Assembly: GCA_958415865.1 (NCBI GenBank)
Contig: CATYZV010000130.1
Location: forward strand, 1-5,806
Source of the DNA: an uncultured Selenomonadaceae bacterium
GTDB taxonomy: Bacteria; Bacillota; Negativicutes; Selenomonadales; Selenomonadaceae
DNA: 5,806 nucleotides
Reading direction: 5' to 3'
A model generated the notes under the pieces. That model did no database searches. It was not told the origin of the DNA and was given only the letters and a program-made list of their open reading frames with translations. Position numbers and translations under genes: made by a program. Below, one piece after another: positions 1-5,806 of the stretch (positions are counted from its first letter, which is position 1; every line of letters begins with the position of its first letter).

Positions 1-37
1 GCCTTTGTTTTATATACAGAAAGATTAATATACCGCC

Positions 38-92
38 AATAAATGATGCCAGTTTAATCTAGCTGAAGCATCATCTATTATAGAGCTTTTTT
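38..92. terminator. Imperfect dyad followed by T-run, possible terminator
   Basis: Bases 38-49 and 68-79 can form a 12-bp stem with one G-U pair and an 18-base loop. On the plus strand it is followed, after 7 bases, by six Ts at 87-92, which would suit a gene entering from the left. On the minus strand it lies just after the peptidase stop codon but has no T-run behind it. The long loop and the gap before the Ts make it a poor match to a classical rho-independent terminator. The rest of bases 1-111 is AT-rich. The plus frame starting at base 1 stays open to a TAA at 40-42 and could be the tail of an upstream gene, but 13 codons are too few to judge. Confidence 0.3.
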
Positions 93-111
93 ATTTAGCT
101 AAAGTTTCTAA

Positions 112-3033
112 TCAGAGCAATGTCTTAACGGATTTAAATACATCTTTGGCTTCGTTGACTTTGCTGCTGCTGCCGAGAACGCAGATGGCGTTTTCTTTCA
201 TGCAGGCATCAACGAGATCGGCGAGGGCGCGGATGTCTTCCTGGGTGGTGGCGAGAATCTGGTCGCGCTGCGTCTGGCGCATTTCGTCGGTCATGCCGGC
301 GATGTAGGCAGCGGCTGCTACTTCGCCTTTAAGTGCCGGAGTGAGCGGCATATCTATGCCGCTGATGGTGCCGATGATGTACTTGGTCATTTCGCGGCTG
401 CTGACGGCGAATTTGCGCAGGTAGTCGGCTGTCTTGTCGTAAACGCTGAGCGTTTCGCGCAGGTTGGGGTCGCGGTAGGAGCCGAAGTACATATTGCCGT
501 CGCGGCGGAATTTGACGAAGGCACCGTACGCTCCGCCGAGCACGCGGATATTCGTCCAGAGGTATTCGTAGCGCATGATTGTTTCGAGCACTTTCATCGC
601 GCCGGTGTAGTTGAAGCCGAGGCGGATGAAGTTGGCTCCTTTTGCTACGTACTGCACTTGAGTGGAGGTTATGAAGCCTTCGTTTTTCTTGTCGACGGCA
701 AACGGAATCTGCTGTGCGGGGTATTTCGTGTCGGGCAGGCTTTCGATGAAGGGCGCGAAAGCTTTTGCCGTGCGGCCGTAATCTGCTTTGGAAACAGTTA
801 TGCTGGTCAGCAGGTTGTTCTTGTTGAAGACCATCGGCATGAGGTGGGCAAAGGCTGCCTGCATCTTATCAAATTCTGCATCGAAATCAGCGAGGAAGTT
901 CTTCACGAAAGCGTAGAAAGGCAAATCGCCGAGGTTATCGTAATGTTCTTTGGGCGTGAAGTAAGCCATGAGTTCGTCGAGTACGAGCTGATGGCCGGCA
1001 CGCAGAATGGACATTTCAAAATCGGAGCGGCACTGCATCAGCAGGTCTTTGATCCTGTCTTTTGCCGCAAAGGAGCTGTTGAACACGATTTCGCTCAAGA
1101 GTTCGGTGAGCTTGGGCACTTTGTCGAGCAGGACTTTTGCCTTGAATACCATCTTGGGCAGGCAGGAATCTACATCGCCTTCACGGTCGAAGGATGCCAC
1201 GGCAAAGCGCATACCACCGGTGTGCATATTCACGGCATTGGCAAGCGATTCATACGTATAATGCTTCGTGGCCGTTCTGCCGATTAGTTCTTCCAACAGG
1301 AACAGGTAATTTACATCCTCAGCACTGACGGCGGAAACGTCGAAGAATAATTTGATGTAGGCAATGCCGTTCGTTTCCACATCGTGCTTGAGTGCTTTCG
1401 TGCCGGCAATTTCCGTTTCTTCATAGATGAGCTTATCCGCGTTTTTGTCGATATCGCTGATCTTGAGCAGCGGAATCTTGGCGAGTGCTTCAGGGCTGTC
1501 GACGGAACGCTGGCGTTCTTTTAGATGCTTGGTGGAGGCGATGATATCATCTATCTGTGCATCGCTCATCGCAGCTTTTTTTGCAGCGAGCTTGTCGGCG
1601 AGCTCCTGTTCTCTTTTTTGAGCGATCGTGTCGTCAGGAGCGAGCGTCAATAGCAGGCTGTGCGGATTGTCGAGCATATATTTTTGAATGAGCTGTTCAA
1701 ATCTGCCTTCAGCTGCCCATTTTTTCATCGCTGCCAAGGTATCTTCATAGTAGAGATACATCGTCGGGTCGCCGTCGTAGAGCCAGCTGTTCATCAGTGA
1801 AATATCGTAGAGCAGCCCTTTGGGGTACTGACCGAAATCGGCTTCACGCGTCTTGAATTCAATCGAGCTGATGGCAGCCTGCAAAAGATCGCTGTCAATG
1901 CCTTTTTTTACGATATCGCGCAGCGTGTCATCTACAACCTGCACGAATTTATCGGCTTTATCAGCTTCCGAGCCGTTGACAGTGATGGTGAAGATAGGCT
2001 GGAGCACACTTTCATCGAAGGAAGAGATGACATCGCTGCCGAGTCCTGCTTTGATCAAAGCATTGCGCAGCGGGGCAGCTTCGCTTTTCAGTAATGCTTG
2101 GTCGAGAATAGTGAATGCCGCTACCGTATCTTTATCGAGCGAGGTGGAAACGGAATAGGCGAGATTCAAGAAAGTCTTATTTTCTTTCGATTCACCGGGG
2201 GCGACGGGATATACATCGTTGATGGTCTTGCGTGCAGCAAACGGCAGTTCCATCGTAACGCGCGAATCCACTTCTATCTTGTCGAAGGCGGACAGGTATT
2301 CCTCATCGAGGAATTTCAGCGTGTCTTCCATATCCATGTCGCCGTAGAGATAGATGTAGCTGTTGGCAGGATGGTAGTAGCGGCTGTGGAAGCCGATGAA
2401 CATATCCTGAGTCAAGTCGGGAATAGCCGCAGGATCGCCGCCGGATTCATACTGGTAAGTCGTATCGGGATAGAGATTATTGAGGATTTTGCGTTCCAAA
2501 AGCCCGTCCGGCGAAGACAGCGCGCCCTTCATTTCATTGTAGACAACACCGCTGTAGCGCAGCGGATCTTCACACTTTTCAATCTCGTAATGCCAGCCTT
2601 CCTGCATGAGGATTTCCGGCGTAGTGCGCATATTGGGATAGAAAACAGCATCGAGGTACACATCCATCAGATTGCGGAAATCCTTGGCATTGCGGCTTGC
2701 CACCGGATACATCGTCTTATCGGGGAAGGTTATTGCGTTCAAAAACGTGTTGAGCGAACCCTTGACGAGTTCCACGAACGGTTCCTTCGTCGGGAATTTG
2801 CGCGAACCGCAGAGCGTGGAATGTTCCACGATATGAGCCACGCCCGTATCATCTTTCGGCGTAGTGCGGAAAGTGATGGAAAAGACTTTGTTATCGTCCT
2901 TATTCGCCACGAACAGCAGCTTTGCCCCGCTCTTGACGTGCACGAATTCATATGCAGTAGAATCGAGTTCCTGTATTTTAGATATCTTCAGCAGCTTAAA
3001 GCCGAAGTACGTTTTATTGATATCAAAACTCAA
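112..3033 (-). CDS. M16C family zinc metallopeptidase (PreP/falcilysin-like insulinase family)
   Basis: This 973-residue protein is a complete single-chain M16C (pitrilysin superfamily) peptidase, the type that encloses and degrades unfolded peptides in a closed two-half chamber. The inverted zinc motif HxxEH is at H67-x-x-E70-H71 (HIVEH). The third ligand is E167 in VVYNEMKG, 96 residues after H71, the spacing known for presequence protease. The substrate-binding Arg/Tyr pair of the C-terminal half is R830 and Y836 in IRVLGGAY. Approximate layout: N-terminal catalytic M16 domain 25-200, second M16 domain 205-400, M16C-associated helical domain about 470-720 including a charged Lys/Glu/Ala-rich hinge at 472-510, and the inactive C-terminal M16 half 740-960. 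Length matches the usual 970-1000 residues. No signal peptide or membrane segment is visible, so it should be cytosolic and act in peptide turnover. The start is a TTG at 3031-3033, supported by GAGGAG 7 bases upstream. It stands alone, divergent from the 213-residue exported protein gene. The family assignment is strong; the physiological substrate is unknown. Confidence 0.95.
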   Translation of the reverse strand: MSFDINKTYFGFKLLKISKIQELDSTAYEFVHVKSGAKLLFVANKDDNKVFSITFRTTPKDDTGVAHIVEHSTLCGSRKFPTKEPFVELVKGSLNTFLNAITFPDKTMYPVASRNAKDFRNLMDVYLDAVFYPNMRTTPEILMQEGWHYEIEKCEDPLRYSGVVYNEMKGALSSPDGLLERKILNNLYPDTTYQYESGGDPAAIPDLTQDMFIGFHSRYYHPANSYIYLYGDMDMEDTLKFLDEEYLSAFDKIEVDSRVTMELPFAARKTINDVYPVAPGESKENKTFLNLAYSVSTSLDKDTVAAFTILDQALLKSEAAPLRNALIKAGLGSDVISSFDESVLQPIFTITVNGSEADKADKFVQVVDDTLRDIVKKGIDSDLLQAAISSIEFKTREADFGQYPKGLLYDISLMNSWLYDGDPTMYLYYEDTLAAMKKWAAEGRFEQLIQKYMLDNPHSLLLTLAPDDTIAQKREQELADKLAAKKAAMSDAQIDDIIASTKHLKERQRSVDSPEALAKIPLLKISDIDKNADKLIYEETEIAGTKALKHDVETNGIAYIKLFFDVSAVSAEDVNYLFLLEELIGRTATKHYTYESLANAVNMHTGGMRFAVASFDREGDVDSCLPKMVFKAKVLLDKVPKLTELLSEIVFNSSFAAKDRIKDLLMQCRSDFEMSILRAGHQLVLDELMAYFTPKEHYDNLGDLPFYAFVKNFLADFDAEFDKMQAAFAHLMPMVFNKNNLLTSITVSKADYGRTAKAFAPFIESLPDTKYPAQQIPFAVDKKNEGFITSTQVQYVAKGANFIRLGFNYTGAMKVLETIMRYEYLWTNIRVLGGAYGAFVKFRRDGNMYFGSYRDPNLRETLSVYDKTADYLRKFAVSSREMTKYIIGTISGIDMPLTPALKGEVAAAAYIAGMTDEMRQTQRDQILATTQEDIRALADLVDACMKENAICVLGSSSKVNEAKDVFKSVKTLL

Positions 3034-3040
3034 ATTAACA

Positions 3041-3047
3041 TCTCCTC
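3041..3047 (-). promoter_or_regulatory. Ribosome binding site that fixes a TTG start
   Basis: On the minus strand the sequence reads GAGGAGA, then 7 bases, then TTG. Two ATG triplets overlap or adjoin this site, but both run into a stop within a few codons, so the TTG is the only start that reads into the peptidase. A non-ATG start with a strong ribosome binding site suggests moderate, tuned translation. Confidence 0.8.
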
Positions 3048-3059
3048 ATAAAATTTAAG

Positions 3060-3089
3060 ATATTGAGAGCCGTTATTGCCACTCAATAT
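3060..3089. repeat. 8-bp perfect inverted repeat in the peptidase leader
   Basis: ATATTGAG (3060-3067) and CTCAATAT (3082-3089) are exact reverse complements separated by 14 bases. The dyad sits between the minus-strand TATAAT box (3094-3099) and the peptidase ribosome binding site, and its right arm covers the predicted transcription start near 3087. That position suits a repressor operator or a 5' leader hairpin. The centre-to-centre spacing of 22 bases is about two helical turns, which would suit a dimeric regulator. No regulator is encoded nearby, so the role is inferred only. Confidence 0.35.
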
Positions 3090-3093
3090 GCTA

Positions 3094-3099
3094 ATTATA
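3094..3099 (-). promoter_or_regulatory. Predicted -10 box of the peptidase promoter
   Basis: The minus strand carries a perfect TATAAT here, 60 bases upstream of the TTG start. No good -35 hexamer lies at the ideal distance: the region at 3117-3122 reads TATATT, and a TTGCGT at 3110-3115 is too close. Transcription would begin near 3087 and give a leader of about 50 bases containing the inverted repeat. The -10 is clear, but the promoter is weak by consensus or needs an activator. Confidence 0.5.
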
Positions 3100-3164
3100 A
3101 CAGAAAAGGACGCAAAAATATACAGCTGCCCTCTGCACAATTCACTCGGAATTCAGTTTTTATA

Positions 3165-3173
3165 TGGTATAAT
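3165..3173 (+). promoter_or_regulatory. Extended -10 promoter of the exported-protein gene
   Basis: The sequence TGGTATAAT is a full TATAAT (3168-3173) preceded by the TGn extension that lets sigma-A promoters work with a poor -35. The -35 region is indeed poor, with TTCACT at 3141-3146 sitting too far away. Transcription should start around 3180, giving a leader of about 25 bases with AAGGAGG at 3191-3197. Confidence 0.65.
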
Positions 3174-3204
3174 ATGGCTAGACGTATTTCAAGGAGGAAT
3201 TACC

Positions 3205-3846
3205 ATGAAAACAATCTGCCGCATTGCTCTATTCAGCGCACTGCTGGCGTTCTTCAGCCTTATACCCCAGGCACAGGCATCGCCCGCCGATATAACAGAT
3301 GCAGCCAACACTGTTCAAAACACCGCTGCCCAATTCATCAATCCCCAAAACGCCGCCTTGCGCGATGAACTGATGAACCTGCTGCAAAACGATGCCAACA
3401 AACAAGAATTAGCACAGTACATCGAAGCCACGCGCCCCGTCATCGACAAATACCAAGGATACTTCGACCACGCCGTCAACGCCTCCATGTGGTGCGAAAA
3501 CAACATCCCCGTCATCGGACAGCTGCTCGGCGCAGTCATCATCAGCGCAGTCAATCACTTCTACGAACAGGAACTACAAGAACTAGCCCAGAGCGACATA
3601 GCTAAGAAATTCGCCCAGCTCAGAGCAGCAAACCTCGACAAAGACGTAGACATCTTCCAAAAAGCGATTGACTACTACGCCGAAAACAAGAAAATCGACT
3701 TACAGTTCGCCCAGAACTTCCAGCAGGACCTCAACGAAAAACTCGAAGCCGCCAGACTCTTAAAGAGCGTCATCGACGGAGCAGGCATTCAGTTTGACAT
3801 CAAAGATATCGGCACGCTAATACCGAAGCTAGATGCTATCCAATGA
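3205..3846 (+). CDS. Exported alpha-helical protein of unknown function
   Basis: This 213-residue protein is not recognised as a known family. Residues 1-25 form a classical Sec signal peptide: K2 and R6, a hydrophobic core (IALFSALLAFFSLIP) and an AQA signal peptidase I site at 23-25. There is no lipobox cysteine, so the product should be released or periplasmic rather than a lipoprotein. The mature part of about 188 residues is predicted almost wholly helical, rich in Ala, Gln, Asp, Asn and Leu. A hydrophobic stretch at about 101-117 (IPVIGQLLGAVIISAVN) could be a buried or membrane-associating helix. The only cysteine in the mature chain is C97, just before that stretch. The ATG at 3205 is chosen because AAGGAGG lies 7 bases upstream and the signal peptide starts there; the frame stays open further upstream, but that part precedes the promoter. 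Codons end very often in C. The gene has its own promoter and terminator, so it is monocistronic. It might be a chaperone-like or envelope protein, but nothing seen decides this. Confidence 0.85.
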   Translation: MKTICRIALFSALLAFFSLIPQAQASPADITDAANTVQNTAAQFINPQNAALRDELMNLLQNDANKQELAQYIEATRPVIDKYQGYFDHAVNASMWCENNIPVIGQLLGAVIISAVNHFYEQELQELAQSDIAKKFAQLRAANLDKDVDIFQKAIDYYAENKKIDLQFAQNFQQDLNEKLEAARLLKSVIDGAGIQFDIKDIGTLIPKLDAIQ

Positions 3847-3855
3847 TAAAAAATA

Positions 3856-3900
3856 GGCTGCAGCGAATGAATTCATCATTTGCTGCAGCCTTATTATATT
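3856..3900. terminator. Strong rho-independent terminator, probably bidirectional
   Basis: GGCTGCAGCGAATGA (3856-3870) pairs with TCATTTGCTGCAGCC (3876-3890) in a 15-bp stem with one G-U pair and a 5-base loop. The plus strand continues TTATTATATTTATT, which ends the 213-residue gene 9 bases after its stop. On the minus strand the same stem is followed by TATTTTTTATC, a six-T run, so it also works for transcripts arriving from the kinase and isomerase remnant. It lies between convergent units. Confidence 0.9.
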
Positions 3901-3917
3901 TATTGAGAGTTATTATT

Positions 3918-4124
3918 TTAATCCTGCATGATGGCTGTTACAGCTGTCTTGGTATCAGTCTGCGGGAATAGTTCATATCCTACGCGGTATTTATAGCCGA
4001 GTTTTTCCAACAATTTATAGACATTGGAGTAATTTATTTCTCCTGTACCCGGCTCATGCCTGCCGGGTGCGTCTGCGATGTGGATATGACCGATCTGGTC
4101 GATGTATTTAGCTATATGGCAGCT
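3918..4124 (-). pseudogene. 3' remnant of a hydroxypyruvate isomerase-like TIM-barrel gene
   Basis: The minus strand encodes 68 codons ending in TAA at 3918-3920 that closely resemble the C-terminus of hydroxypyruvate/2-oxotetronate isomerases (Hyi-type, AP endonuclease family 2 fold). Diagnostic stretches are IGHIHIADAPGRHEPGTGEI, then a helix NVYKLLEKLGY, then VGYELFP with the conserved late glutamate. The family is about 260 residues, so roughly three quarters, including the N-terminal half of the active site, is missing. The frame is closed by a stop at 4125-4127 and has no ATG, GTG or TTG start before the conserved block, so it cannot make an isomerase. Its first 17 bases overlap the kinase 3' end in another frame, and the match begins at or very near that point, which marks a rearrangement junction. 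The reading frame is undamaged inside the fragment, suggesting the truncation is fairly recent. The terminator downstream is presumably the original one. Confidence 0.8.
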
Positions 4125-5796
4125 TTATCTGCGCGCGCGTGTACGAACTGCCGTCGCTAAAGTAGCGCAGGATTCCCCGCCCGCCGTAGTACAGGCGCAA
4201 TCGTTCCTTGATATTGTATATGCCCACATTGGAATAACCACCGGAAGTCTTTTGCGCTGCGTCGGCAAATACCTTCATCTGCTCTGTACTCATGCCTTTG
4301 CCGTCATCTTCAATCTCCAAAAACAAACTGTTTCGTCTGATATATGAGCGTACTATTATATGGCAGAAAGACTTCTGTTCCGACGGACCGTGCAGAATGC
4401 TGTTTTCTACTAAGGGCTGAAGCATTAAACGCGGCACACAGCATTGCAGTGTTTCCTCCGATATATCAAATTCTACTTTAAAGCTGTCCGGCAGGCGGAA
4501 TTCCTGCAATGCTATATAGTTCTTGAGCGTACCCAGTTCATCGGACAGCACGGCAAACGCGCCTTTGCGGTTAGTGCTGACCTGAAGAAGGTCGATGAAG
4601 CTGCCTAAGAGGGCACTGATGTTCTTCGCCCCCTGCATCATCGCCGCAAAGCGGATGGAATTGAGCGTATTATAGATAAAATGCGGTCTTATCTGATACT
4701 GCAAGGCGTTTAGTTCCGCCTCTTTTTTCTTTGCCTTCTCCGCCGCTAAATCCTCAACTAGATTTTTAATACGGGATATCATGTAATTGAAACGCACTGC
4801 CAGATAGCCGATTTCATCGCGCCCGTGAACCTTTGCCTTTATATCCAGATTGCCGCTGCTCGCTTGTTTCATCGCTCCCGCCAAATCTTCAATAGGCTTG
4901 TTCAGCTTCAAAGCTATGGCGTAGACAGCTGCCGTAGACAACAGCAGTATCCCTATAGAGCAGATTATCAGCTCCAGCTGAAGCATCAGCAGTTTCTGTA
5001 GAAAAAGCTGCTTATCCACTGCTAAGCACAATTTATAATGTGAAAAAGGGGCCATATCGTACACTCCCAGATAAGCCCTGCCGCTGATCTGCAGCTCACT
5101 GTACAGAGACCTATCTCCTTTAGGCTGCTGCTCTGCCTCATTGCCGCTGCTGTTCGTTGAAACTACGCTGCCCTTATCATTCATCATGTAGATAAAGCTG
5201 CTGCCATCGCGAATGATATCGTCAAGGTATTTGTAATAAAGTGCACGCTCGCTGACCGTACATATAATGTATGCCTGCACAGCTCCGCGGCTGTCAACTA
5301 CAGGGACTTTATATAGATAGACATTTTTCGCCGACGGCACCATCATATCCTTTGCCGCCAATGGCTGCATTCCCTTCTGATTATTCATCTGCTCCGTCAG
5401 CTGTGCCGCTGCAGTTTCGTCTATCTGCTGAATAGAATGGTATTCATCCGAACGCACTAGTTGATGCAATGAAGGAATATAACAATAAACACTGTCAATA
5501 AGCTCATTTCTCGTTCTATAGCTGCTCAATATACCATGCAGTTCCTGTAAATTCTTCTCGCTGCTATCTGTCAAAAGCATTTTTACACGTTCATTAAAAG
5601 CCAAACTCATACAAATACTGTAGACACCCTGAAAAGCCTGATCTACATTTTTCGTGCCGATGTATAATCGCTCCGACAGCGACTGCGCGTACTGCTCATC
5701 GAAAAACTCCGTCGACTTTTGATAAAACAACGATGATATGATCGTGATAACCAGTAGATTCGTCAAGAGCGACATCAAAAAGATTTTTAGCCGCAT
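4108..5796 (-). CDS. YesM-like sensor histidine kinase (His_kinase/HATPase_c, HAMP)
   Basis: This 562-residue membrane sensor kinase should autophosphorylate on a histidine and pass the phosphate to a response regulator not present in the window. Order of parts: membrane helix 5-24, extracytoplasmic sensor region 25-268 (dCache-like length, ligand unknown), membrane helix 272-298, HAMP 299-351 (starting KPIEDL, with DEIGYLAVRFNYM), a charged Glu/Lys/Ala helix 345-365, the His_kinase domain with H372 in QIRPHFIYNTLNSI, and the ATPase domain 456-560 with N-box N465 (LVENSILHG), G1 box D497-D-G499-K-G501 and a second glycine box at NVGIYNIKERL (G525). Kinases of this class usually pair with an AraC-type regulator and often control sugar uptake. 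The C-terminus IKLPYS is typical, so the kinase looks whole despite the adjoining isomerase scar. The ATG at 5794-5796 gives a good N-terminal helix, but no ribosome binding site is seen in the 10 bases available and the frame is open to the window edge, so the true start could lie a few codons upstream. Confidence 0.92.
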   Translation of the reverse strand: MRLKIFLMSLLTNLLVITIISSLFYQKSTEFFDEQYAQSLSERLYIGTKNVDQAFQGVYSICMSLAFNERVKMLLTDSSEKNLQELHGILSSYRTRNELIDSVYCYIPSLHQLVRSDEYHSIQQIDETAAAQLTEQMNNQKGMQPLAAKDMMVPSAKNVYLYKVPVVDSRGAVQAYIICTVSERALYYKYLDDIIRDGSSFIYMMNDKGSVVSTNSSGNEAEQQPKGDRSLYSELQISGRAYLGVYDMAPFSHYKLCLAVDKQLFLQKLLMLQLELIICSIGILLLSTAAVYAIALKLNKPIEDLAGAMKQASSGNLDIKAKVHGRDEIGYLAVRFNYMISRIKNLVEDLAAEKAKKKEAELNALQYQIRPHFIYNTLNSIRFAAMMQGAKNISALLGSFIDLLQVSTNRKGAFAVLSDELGTLKNYIALQEFRLPDSFKVEFDISEETLQCCVPRLMLQPLVENSILHGPSEQKSFCHIIVRSYIRRNSLFLEIEDDGKGMSTEQMKVFADAAQKTSGGYSNVGIYNIKERLRLYYGGRGILRYFSDGSSYTRAQIKLPYS

Positions 5797-5806
5797 ATTA
5801 AGATGC

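Noticed and set aside
1..42. Possible C-terminal tail of a plus-strand gene entering from the left edge
   Set aside because: The frame is open for only 13 codons, other frames are open for similar lengths, and no motif can be read.
658..1287. A 209-codon plus-strand open frame inside the peptidase gene
   Set aside because: It lies wholly antisense to the helical and C-terminal M16 domains, with no recognisable motif. Codon composition of the peptidase explains the lack of stops.
2098..3051. A 317-codon plus-strand open frame opposite the peptidase start region
   Set aside because: It is the antisense of a strongly conserved M16C coding sequence, its translation looks like reversed-codon noise, and there is no ribosome binding site or promoter suited to it.
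3076..3204. An upstream in-frame extension of the exported protein from a TTG at 3076
   Set aside because: The extension precedes the predicted promoter, while the ATG at 3205 has an ideal ribosome binding site and begins a clean signal peptide.
3315..3554. A 79-codon minus-strand open frame inside the exported-protein gene
   Set aside because: It is antisense to a gene with promoter, ribosome binding site, signal peptide and terminator, and has no such support itself.
4102..4347. An 81-codon plus-strand open frame across the kinase end
   Set aside because: It is antisense to the ATPase domain of the kinase and to the isomerase remnant, both of which have clear family motifs.

Overview
The window looks chromosomal and comes from a low-to-mid GC Gram-positive-lineage bacterium (Bacillota). 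The supports are strong AGGAGG-type ribosome binding sites, sigma-A-like TATAAT boxes, a YesM/LytS-type sensor kinase and a Bacillota-style PreP-like M16C peptidase. A Negativicutes/Selenomonadales source would fit but is only an impression. No mobile element, CRISPR array, tRNA or rRNA was seen.

Layout, left to right. Bases 1-111 hold no supportable gene, only an AT-rich dyad that may be a terminator. Bases 112-3033 (minus) encode a complete 973-residue cytosolic M16C zinc metallopeptidase of the presequence-protease/falcilysin type, with all expected catalytic residues and a TTG start behind a good ribosome binding site. Bases 3034-3204 are a divergent promoter region with a TATAAT box on each strand and an 8-bp dyad near the predicted peptidase transcription start. 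Bases 3205-3846 (plus) encode a 213-residue exported, mostly helical protein of unknown function as a one-gene unit. It has its own extended -10 promoter, consensus ribosome binding site and strong rho-independent terminator (3856-3900). The terminator also has a T-run on the other side, so it can serve the convergent minus-strand unit.

Bases 3918-4124 (minus) hold a gene remnant: the last 68 codons of a hydroxypyruvate-isomerase-like TIM-barrel enzyme, with no start and about three quarters of the protein missing. It abuts and slightly overlaps the 3' end of a sensor histidine kinase (4108-5796, minus, 562 residues, YesM-like), whose own upstream context lies beyond the right edge. The kinase stop codon lies in sequence that the isomerase reading frame also uses, so this is a rearrangement junction.

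The genes do not form one evident pathway. The peptidase and exported protein are divergent neighbours that could share regulation. The kinase is probably the sensor half of a two-component system, in this family often tied to carbohydrate uptake, and the isomerase scar suggests a sugar-acid or carbohydrate locus was rearranged here. I found no convincing new multi-gene system. The most notable items are the isomerase/kinase junction and the unassigned exported protein.
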